In this document: one piece after another, positions 5,728-11,541 of the stretch
Numbering within the stretch: position 1 is the first letter of the stretch
How the letters are laid out: every line of letters starts with the position of its first letter
DNA from: Patescibacteria group bacterium
Lineage (GTDB): Bacteria; Patescibacteriota; Patescibacteriia; Patescibacteriales; VMTK01
Reading direction: 5' to 3'
DNA: 11,541 nt
Assembly (NCBI GenBank): GCA_018896595.1
Contig: JAHIME010000076.1
Coordinates: forward strand, 1-11,541
Program-made: the position numbers and the translations under genes
Notes under the pieces: model-generated
Database searches by the model: none
Told to the model about the DNA's origin: nothing
Seen by the model: only the letters and a program-made list of their open reading frames with translations

Positions 5728-5859
5728 CAGACTGTCCGAAAATTCATTCTACCGAGCTTTAGCTCGGGTTTGCGAAGCTTTAGCTTCGCTAAAGTTAGCG
5801 GCTAAAGCCGCTGGAACCCGACTTAAAAGTCGGTAGAATATATGTTTTCGGACAGTCTG
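5728..5859. repeat. Nested inverted repeat with internal hairpins, likely terminator of rplL
   Basis: A perfect 15-bp outer stem (5728-5742 with 5845-5859) encloses a perfect 10-bp stem (5746-5755 with 5830-5839). Inside are at least four hairpins with four-base tTTa/TAAA loops: 5752-5767, 5772-5789, 5797-5812 and 5818-5833. An alternative pairing joins 5765-5770 to 5815-5820, so the fold can switch between forms. It lies between the convergent rplL and the minus-strand gene at 5867. On the plus strand it is followed by five T (5860-5864), fitting termination of rplL. On the minus strand no T run follows. The size and multi-armed fold exceed a normal terminator and suggest a miniature repeat element. 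Confidence 0.85.
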
Positions 5860-5866
5860 TTTTTAT

Positions 5867-8176
5867 TTATTCAAAATGCTTCGCTTCTATGCCGTAAACG
5901 GAAGTTTTGTCCAAGAAATAAATTTTTTTATTAATTTCATCAACGGCAAAGTCTTTTAAGTCTTTAAATTGGTCGGATTGGTATTGTGTTAAAAAAACGC
6001 CTGCTTTGTCAAAAACAACTAATCGTTTGTTAGACGATTCCAAAATGTAAATATATTTAAGTTCGGGAGAAACGATTAATTTGCTCGGGTTTTCAAGCTT
6101 CGGCTCAACTTCGCCGAGTTTGAATTCCTGGCCGCGACCTTTTAAATATTTTAATAATTGGCCGTTATTTTTTAAAACATAAATACTGCCGTCTATCGCC
6201 ATATTAACGGCGTCGGCAAAATCAGCCTTTTCATTCAGCCAGGCCTGCGCTCCGGTCAGGCTGTTTTTAGCGATATTATAGCGGTATATTTGGCTGTTTT
6301 GCCTGTCAAGCAGGTATAATCTTCCATTGTAAGCGTCAATGTCGGCGGCTTGCCGGTTATTTTTAAAATCAGCCGTTAAATTTGTTATTTCTCTGCTTTC
6401 CGTCTCAAGCTTGACAATGCTGTCAAGATTAAAGTAGTAAATATTATTATTTTTGTCAGCCGTCGGGTAGCGCAAGCCGTTGATGGATTGCCCCGTATCC
6501 GCGATGGCGGTAATTGAATTGTCGCTAATGTCCAAACTGTATATTGATTTTTGCTTTGAATCCCCGGCGTAAATTATCTTGTTTATAAAAATTAAATTAT
6601 CCGGCTCGGCGCCGCTGTTTAAATTGGCGAAATCAGCCAATCCGTTTAAGGGGCCTATTTTTACCACCCGCCTTATTGTTTCCATCTGCTCTCTCAACTT
6701 ATTTAAAAAATCATCATATTGTTCTTTTTGTTGTTCGGTCTCTTGGGGAAACTGGGTTATTAAATTTTCCACTTCATCAAGCAGATTTTTCGCGCTTTCT
6801 TCATTCTTATAGAGAAGGCTGGCTTCAATTTGGCTTTGTTTTCGTTTTATTGTTTCGGTCAATCCGTCGTAAATTTTTTCATTTTCCGCCTTTTTATTTT
6901 TTAAGCTTGTAAGCGCCAAGTTCTGTATTAGCAATAAAACGCAAGCCGCGAAAACAATAAGGGCTATTTTGCGCTTGATTTTTAAATTTTTAAACCAAAC
7001 GGCAAATGAATTTGTTGTTTCGCCGGCTTTTTGCGCGATAAGTTGCGCCTGGCTGGTTATTTTTTCTTTGCTGGAAAGCAGTTTTATAAGATAAAGGAAA
7101 GAATTGGCGATAACGGCAAAAATATTTTTTAATATCTGCCAATATTTTTTTATGGATAAAAAACCGGAGCGTTTTTTTATAAAAATTTTATCCTTCAGCA
7201 AGATCGGCTTGCTCTCGCGCCGCCCCCTTGCCGTGAATTTTTTAAATAGGGCAGGCAAAAAGTCCAGCCATTTTTTAAAATCTATTATACCCGACGGGGT
7301 TAACAGTTTCTCGGTTGTCTGCTCGGTGGCGCTTAAATTTTCAACTGATGCCTGGCTGGCGGCGCGAGTTATCTTATAGCTTAATTCAGGGGCTTCTTCG
7401 CCGAAAGTGTTCTTAATGATTATCCCCAAAAATGAAACATAAGCGTTAATTTTAACAAGCGTATTTTTGATTTGCTCCACGGCGCCGGCCGGAGGCAGGG
7501 TAGTAACGATTTCAGTAAGCTGTTTGCCGGATAAATACTCCGGCAGAGCCTCGTTGGCAAAAATAAAATAACCGCCCGGGGGTATTTGTCCGCTGATCAC
7601 ATTAGTGAATAATTTCGCCAAATCAGCGGGTTTTTCGCCGGCTGTTTCTTTTTGCCGGGCGATGTCGGTGATTTTGTATTTTTTTTCATCAAGCGAAGGC
7701 GCCTGCCGCTCATCGCCGCGGCTTTTGGCTTTCATCGGCTCTTTGTATATCAACAATGCTTTATTTTTGCCTATGTTCGCGAAATGAAGCTCGTTTTTGT
7801 AAATAATGCCGGCGGTGATATTGGCGGCGCCGGGGTTAATCTTGATTTTTTCGCTTTCCAAAAATTCAGTTAAATTTTTGTTGGTTTTGCCCAGCGCCGA
7901 TTCAAAAATATGCTCGGGCTTAAGCGCGCTGATTTTTTCGCGCAATATTATTTTTTCATTTTGATAATAATTTTGGTTTAAGCTGTTAATCAGGAAATTA
8001 ATTATTTTTAATCCCGAGTACTCGGGATCGGCTTTGCCTGATTCAATTTCAGCCAAAATAAAAAGCTTGCCAACCAATTGCTCTTTGTCGGCATCCGGCT
8101 GAGCGATAAAAATTTCGCTTGTGGTAGCGGCTTTTTGCGAAGAGGTGAGCGATAATTGGGCTATTTTATAATACAT
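5867..8176 (-). CDS. Large membrane protein: PP2C-like region, one TM helix, coiled coil, beta-propeller
   Basis: 769 residues. Residues 1-257 recall the fold order of PP2C-type phosphatases (GIIYKNELHFANIGKNKALLIYK at 123-145, then a PPGGYFIFANEAL segment at 199-211). The acidic metal-binding motifs (DGxGG) are not seen, so it is probably catalytically dead or only distantly related. Residues 260-400 are a basic linker with a hydrophobic stretch near 347-368. A clear membrane helix at about 403-423 (IALIVFAACVLLLIQNLAL) is preceded by positive KIKRK, so the N-terminal part should be cytoplasmic. Residues 425-495 look coiled-coil. Residues 505-769 contain repeated beta-strand blocks (IYSLDIS, GRLYLLDRQNSQIYRYN, YIYILESSNKRLVVFD), typical of an NHL or YVTN-like beta-propeller. 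A signal-sensing or scaffold role is possible but not shown. Confidence 0.8.
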   Translation of the reverse strand: MYYKIAQLSLTSSQKAATTSEIFIAQPDADKEQLVGKLFILAEIESGKADPEYSGLKIINFLINSLNQNYYQNEKIILREKISALKPEHIFESALGKTNKNLTEFLESEKIKINPGAANITAGIIYKNELHFANIGKNKALLIYKEPMKAKSRGDERQAPSLDEKKYKITDIARQKETAGEKPADLAKLFTNVISGQIPPGGYFIFANEALPEYLSGKQLTEIVTTLPPAGAVEQIKNTLVKINAYVSFLGIIIKNTFGEEAPELSYKITRAASQASVENLSATEQTTEKLLTPSGIIDFKKWLDFLPALFKKFTARGRRESKPILLKDKIFIKKRSGFLSIKKYWQILKNIFAVIANSFLYLIKLLSSKEKITSQAQLIAQKAGETTNSFAVWFKNLKIKRKIALIVFAACVLLLIQNLALTSLKNKKAENEKIYDGLTETIKRKQSQIEASLLYKNEESAKNLLDEVENLITQFPQETEQQKEQYDDFLNKLREQMETIRRVVKIGPLNGLADFANLNSGAEPDNLIFINKIIYAGDSKQKSIYSLDISDNSITAIADTGQSINGLRYPTADKNNNIYYFNLDSIVKLETESREITNLTADFKNNRQAADIDAYNGRLYLLDRQNSQIYRYNIAKNSLTGAQAWLNEKADFADAVNMAIDGSIYVLKNNGQLLKYLKGRGQEFKLGEVEPKLENPSKLIVSPELKYIYILESSNKRLVVFDKAGVFLTQYQSDQFKDLKDFAVDEINKKIYFLDKTSVYGIEAKHFE

Positions 8177-8182
8177 AGTTTT

Positions 8183-8211
8183 TTGACTTTATGTTATGTA
8201 TATTATACAAT
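8183..8211 (+). promoter_or_regulatory. Promoter of the winged-helix regulator gene
   Basis: TTGACT (8183-8188) and TACAAT (8206-8211) are 17 bases apart. Transcription should start near 8218, which excludes the upstream ATG at 8191 and favours the start at 8236. Confidence 0.65.
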
Positions 8212-8230
8212 ATAAGTAGTAAAAATCCAA
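8202..8230 (-). promoter_or_regulatory. Promoter of the minus-strand membrane protein gene
   Basis: On the minus strand a perfect -10 TATAAT (8207-8202) lies 17 bases after TTGGAT (8230-8225), a poor -35. The start of transcription would be about 20 bases before the ATG at 8176. The box overlaps the divergent plus-strand promoter, so the two genes may interfere with each other. Confidence 0.6.
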
Positions 8231-8235
8231 ATTTT

Positions 8236-8922
8236 ATGTTAGAAAAGCTTTTTGGCTCTCGCGCCAGGGTAAAAATATTGAATATTTTCTTGCTTAACCC
8301 AAGAGAAAAGTATTATATCAGGCAATTGTCCCGCAATTTAAAGCTGCAGCTTAATTCTACGCGCCGGGAGCTTGAAAATTTGGAAAAATTCGGCATTTTA
8401 ACTTCCGTCCATGGCGTCAGTTCAAAAGTCGGCGATAGCGCGAATGATTATGGCGATTATGGCGATGACGGCAATAATAAGCCCTCCTTCGCCAAGGTTT
8501 CGGAGGACAAGCCCTCCTCCGCTGAAGCTATGGCGGGCAAGCAGGAAAAAAAATATTACCGCGCCAATATCGCCTTTGTCTTATTTGAAGAAATCAAGGC
8601 CTTGGTTGTCAAGGCCCAGATTTTGTATGGAAGAGATTTTGTAAGCAAATTGCAAAAAATCGGCAAAATAAAACTGCTGATTTTAACCGGTTTTTTTGCC
8701 AATAATAATACGTTAACCGATTTATTGATTGTCGGAAATGTCAATAAAAATAAATTATTAAAACTTATTAAAGAATTGGAACTGGAGCTGGGCAGGGAAA
8801 TAAATTTTACCTTAATGGATTCAAGAGAATTTAAATACAGAAGGGATATTACAGATATATTTTTGTATGAAATATTGGAGGGCAGGAAGATTGTTATTAT
8901 TGATGAAGCAGGGGTGAGTTAG
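8236..8922 (+). CDS. Winged-helix regulator with nucleotidyltransferase-like C-terminal domain
   Basis: 228 residues from the ATG at 8236. An ATG at 8191 would add 15 residues but lies inside the promoter, and the family begins at MLEKLFGSRARVKIL. Residues 1-60 are a winged helix (YYIRQLSRNLKLQLNSTRRE, then LENLEKFGIL), of the ArsR/MarR-like kind. Residues 105-228 (KIKLLILTGFF, then LTDLLIVGNVNKNKL, then REINFTLMDSREFKYR) resemble the non-catalytic nucleotidyltransferase-like domain often paired with such helices; the GS...DxD catalytic motif is missing. The linker of about 40 residues between them is unusual: it has three DYG-type 9-bp repeats and then two 30-bp repeat units coding for PSFAKVSEDK and PSSAEAMAGK. 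The gene diverges from the membrane protein gene, so that gene and itself are the first candidates for targets. DNA binding is likely; its signal is unknown. Confidence 0.8.
   Translation: MLEKLFGSRARVKILNIFLLNPREKYYIRQLSRNLKLQLNSTRRELENLEKFGILTSVHGVSSKVGDSANDYGDYGDDGNNKPSFAKVSEDKPSSAEAMAGKQEKKYYRANIAFVLFEEIKALVVKAQILYGRDFVSKLQKIGKIKLLILTGFFANNNTLTDLLIVGNVNKNKLLKLIKELELELGREINFTLMDSREFKYRRDITDIFLYEILEGRKIVIIDEAGVS
8446..8472 (+). repeat. Three 9-bp tandem units in the regulator linker
   Basis: gattatggc twice and gatgacggc once, coding for DYG DYG DDG. In-frame change in copy number would lengthen or shorten the linker without breaking the gene. Confidence 0.7.
8481..8540 (+). repeat. Two tandem 30-bp coding repeats in the regulator
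   Basis: Units 8481-8510 and 8511-8540 are about two-thirds identical to each other. The second is 27/30 identical to 5282-5311 in rplL. All three are read in the same frame. They lie at the domain boundary of the regulator, where an insertion is tolerated. Confidence 0.8.
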
Positions 8923-8977
8923 CCATGCCGCCGTTAGTTTAAATAATTTTTGCGGAGTATGAAACGAAATATTTTAT

Positions 8978-11541
8978 ATGCGAAACAATAATTCAGAACA
9001 ACTTAAAGGAGAGGATATTCGTTCAAAAAGAAAGGATAAACAAAAAGGAAGGCGTTTGCAAGAACGATATTTGTTTAGGGCTGGGCCAGAAATTCAGGAA
9101 ATAAAAGAACCTGAAATTAAACAAGATAATAATAAGAGTCAAGAAAAACAAAAAAGAGGATATGGAATTTTAATATCAAACGCGTATAAAGCGGAAGGGA
9201 TTTTGAATTATATCAATGAATTAACAGAAGAAGATATTAAAACCCAAGAGCTTAAAAATAAAGCGGCAGAAGCGCAAGATATTGTTAATCAAATTAAAGA
9301 ATCTCACAAAGAGGATGAACAGAAAGAATTATTACGAAGGCTAAATGAAGTTTATGATACAATATTAAACGGATTATCCAAAACAATAGAAAATAAAAAA
9401 TTTACGGATAAAGATGCTGAAAATATAGTTAAAATTGTGGGTGGTGAAAATGTTTTTGAGCGCGAAGAAGTTGAAGATTTAATTGATGAAGTAATTAATG
9501 ACTATAAAGAAGGCAAGCTGGAAAATCAAGAAATATTTAATATAACCGGCGAGTTAAGGAAGAAAATGATTGAGCAAGGATATAACGAAAGTCAGCGCGA
9601 TGAAGCAGTTGAACAGTTGGCGCGGAAATTAAATTGGGAAATAGGCGAAGACGGAAAAATTATAAAAGCCGCTGAAGCGGCTGAGACGGGGAGCGAGAAA
9701 AAAATATCTCATCAAGAAGCGCAACTCAGGAGAGCTGAAATGGCCGATAATGAGATAAACAAATATTTTATTCAGGGAACTATGGAGCCGAAGAAGTCGT
9801 TAAAAGAAATGGAAAACGAAAGGGCGGGAAGGGCGCGAGAAGAAATAAATAACACGTTATCTGACACAGAGATGTATGAGAGAGAGGAATTAATAGAAGA
9901 ACTAAAAGAGCGGTATTTGGCATTATGGGGCGAGAGGAGCGCGATATTAGGCGAGAGCGGAACGGACAGGACGGAAAGATTCAGGGATGTTGAAAAAAAG
10001 ATTGGAGAAATAGAAAAAGAATTCGCGAGATTAGGGATGAAAATAGATCTGTTTAAATGGATAGGGGAAAAAGAAGAAACGGTGAAAGGAAGCAAGGCGC
10101 TGGCAGAGCCGGTAAGTACGGTTGGGGAAGATGAAAAAGAAATAATAAGAGAGGAAGTTGAAACAGAAGAAGAGAAAAAAAACGCAGAGATAGAAAAGGC
10201 GATTTTAGAAGAATTGGAAAAAATGCCGCAAAAAGAGAAAATAAAATTAAGCAAAGGATTGGCAAATCTCGGACTTTATGTTGAATATGGAAAAAATAGT
10301 TTTTTTTCCAATGTTCTTAATAGGTTAACGAAACCTATTGCTAAAAAAGATAAACATATTGCCGAGCAGGGGACTTTAGCTCGTTTTTTAATTTCAATGG
10401 CCGAAAATTACGGGAAAGATGCCGAAAGAGCCGAAAATAAATTAATGCAAAAAGGGCGGAAGGGACTGGTAAATTACAGATACATTGCCAGTAATATATC
10501 AATGTACGGAAGAAATTTGGCGGATGTTGTCGGCTGGACAGCGGCTTCTCCGTTTAGATATATTATGGCCGGAACAATGTTTTTCGCCAGAGGCGCTCAG
10601 GCCGCCAAAGAAGCGCGGCTGAAAAACAAAGAAGTAATGGAAAAGACAAGAATTGACGATATTGATAAAGCGGAAGAAGAAGCTTGGGAAATATACAAAT
10701 CAGCCAGGGACCGGGGCAAAGATCAGGTGACTGGAGAATATTTGGAAAAAGCGTACCAGAAAAATTTGCCGAAAGATTTGTTGAATAGATTAAAAAACAG
10801 GGTTAACGCGGGTCAAACGTATAATATCATAGGGAATATCGTGGCTAAGGACATCGGCAGGTCAGTCAAAAAAATAGAGATGAAATTGGATAACATTGAA
10901 AAAAATAAAAAATTATCCAAAGAAGAAAGAACAATAAAAAAAGAAAAGATTTTAGAAAAATATAATAAGTTTTTAAAGGATTTGGACGGCATGGTTTCAA
11001 AATACGGCGCTATTGACGGTTTGGCATTGGGCGCGAAATACGCTGAAACAGGAGCTAAGACGGTTATAGCCGGCTTGACCGTTGAATCTTTATATTTGCT
11101 AACTCAAAATTTGCCTAAATTATACAATGATTTGCATAATTTGTATGATTCAATTTCGGCCGAAGACGGAACTGTCGGCAAAGGGATTGAAACAGCGGCG
11201 GTAAAACATCCCATAATGCCAGGTCAGCGGCCTGCCGGGCATGCGGAAAGGCCTGCTGTGTTGTCTGAAATAGAAAAAATAAAAGAAAATATCGCGCAGG
11301 AAGCGGCGTTAAGAAAGGGAAAATTTGATTTAGCCGCGATTCATGATAAAGAGGGGATTGAGCATGCCATAAGGCGCCAGCTTGAGGCGGAGCCGGAAAA
11401 TTACGGTTATAAAGGCAATATGAATGACAAGGCGGCGATTCACAAGTGGTCGGGCGGAGAAGCCGATCGCGCCGCCATAAAAGCCGGTTATGTTAACCCT
11501 GAAACAGGCGAGGAAATCAGGGTCGGCGCGAAAGGAATTGA
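8978..11541 (+). CDS. Very large charged coiled-coil protein, unknown function, partial (3' end outside window)
   Basis: An uninterrupted frame from ATG 8978 to the window end: 854 complete codons, no stop. I do not recognise the family. Residues 1-450 are extremely rich in Glu, Lys and Arg with long helical stretches, probably coiled coil. Two less charged, Ala/Gly-rich stretches around 516-545 (VVGWTAASPFRYIMAGTMFF) and 681-710 (GLALGAKYAETGAKTVIAGL) might contact a membrane but are only moderately hydrophobic. The visible end, from about residue 790, looks like a small folded domain (GIEHAIRRQLEAEPENYGYK, then AAIHKWSGGEADRAAIKAGY). No signal peptide is visible. The gene starts 55 bases after the regulator stop with no terminator between them, so they may be co-transcribed. 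No Shine-Dalgarno sequence precedes the ATG. Confidence 0.8.
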   Translation, partial: MRNNNSEQLKGEDIRSKRKDKQKGRRLQERYLFRAGPEIQEIKEPEIKQDNNKSQEKQKRGYGILISNAYKAEGILNYINELTEEDIKTQELKNKAAEAQDIVNQIKESHKEDEQKELLRRLNEVYDTILNGLSKTIENKKFTDKDAENIVKIVGGENVFEREEVEDLIDEVINDYKEGKLENQEIFNITGELRKKMIEQGYNESQRDEAVEQLARKLNWEIGEDGKIIKAAEAAETGSEKKISHQEAQLRRAEMADNEINKYFIQGTMEPKKSLKEMENERAGRAREEINNTLSDTEMYEREELIEELKERYLALWGERSAILGESGTDRTERFRDVEKKIGEIEKEFARLGMKIDLFKWIGEKEETVKGSKALAEPVSTVGEDEKEIIREEVETEEEKKNAEIEKAILEELEKMPQKEKIKLSKGLANLGLYVEYGKNSFFSNVLNRLTKPIAKKDKHIAEQGTLARFLISMAENYGKDAERAENKLMQKGRKGLVNYRYIASNISMYGRNLADVVGWTAASPFRYIMAGTMFFARGAQAAKEARLKNKEVMEKTRIDDIDKAEEEAWEIYKSARDRGKDQVTGEYLEKAYQKNLPKDLLNRLKNRVNAGQTYNIIGNIVAKDIGRSVKKIEMKLDNIEKNKKLSKEERTIKKEKILEKYNKFLKDLDGMVSKYGAIDGLALGAKYAETGAKTVIAGLTVESLYLLTQNLPKLYNDLHNLYDSISAEDGTVGKGIETAAVKHPIMPGQRPAGHAERPAVLSEIEKIKENIAQEAALRKGKFDLAAIHDKEGIEHAIRRQLEAEPENYGYKGNMNDKAAIHKWSGGEADRAAIKAGYVNPETGEEIRVGAKGI

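Noticed and set aside
5728..5859. CRISPR array or tRNA-like cloverleaf
   Set aside because: The hairpin units are not direct repeats with equal spacers, and no T-loop or anticodon-like conserved bases are present.
8191..8235. Upstream start (ATG 8191) for the winged-helix regulator
   Set aside because: It lies between the -35 and -10 boxes of the apparent promoter, and the added 15 residues do not resemble the family start.
9772..10265. Minus-strand frames rich in Ser and Phe
   Set aside because: They are antisense to the coiled-coil part of the long plus-strand ORF, which is open over 2.5 kb. They look hydrophobic only because Glu and Lys codons reverse to Phe, Ser and Leu codons.

Overview
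The window looks like a chromosomal piece of a bacterium of the candidate phyla radiation (Patescibacteria, Parcubacteria-like). This is an inference from the style of the proteins (a winged-helix/nucleotidyltransferase-like regulator, a large PP2C-like/beta-propeller membrane protein, a very large charged coiled-coil protein), AT-only start regions without Shine-Dalgarno sequences, and small hairpin repeats. No taxonomic marker beyond L10 and L7/L12 is present.

Left third (1-4490): a complete diversity-generating retroelement (DGR) with its target operon. A promoter that would give an almost leaderless mRNA drives an AAA+ ATPase gene (105-1751), followed 3 bases later by a target gene (1755-2606) whose C-terminal C-type-lectin-like segment is the variable repeat, VR (2468-2586). 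Convergent with it is the reverse transcriptase (2552-3688, minus) with the DGR hallmarks IGNLTSQ and YTDD. Divergent from the RT, with start codons only 4 bases apart, is avd (3693-4052). Next come a hairpin terminator and the template repeat, TR (4099-4217, minus strand). TR and VR are both 119 bp and differ at 11 positions. All 11 are adenines in the TR (9 A-to-G, 2 A-to-T), and all change an amino acid. This is the direct signature of past mutagenic retrohoming. The RT stop codon lies inside the VR and was itself created by one of the A-to-T changes.

Middle (4490-5870): a strong promoter, an L10-type mRNA leader with attenuator, rplJ (L10) and rplL (L7/L12). rplL carries an N-terminal extension made by a 30-bp repeat that recurs in the regulator gene at 8236. 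A 132-bp nested inverted repeat with several internal hairpins closes the unit and probably terminates transcription.

Right part (5867-11541): a minus-strand 769-residue protein (PP2C-like N-terminal part, one clear membrane helix, coiled coil, beta-propeller), a divergent promoter pair, a winged-helix regulator with a repeat-invaded linker (8236-8922), and a large open-ended ORF (8978 to the window end, 854+ codons) of unknown function.

How it may fit together (inference): the RT and Avd copy the TR RNA with adenine mutagenesis into the 3' end of the target gene. This diversifies the binding surface of a protein that is co-expressed with a MoxR/dynein-type AAA+ ATPase. The right-hand genes look like ordinary chromosome of the host.
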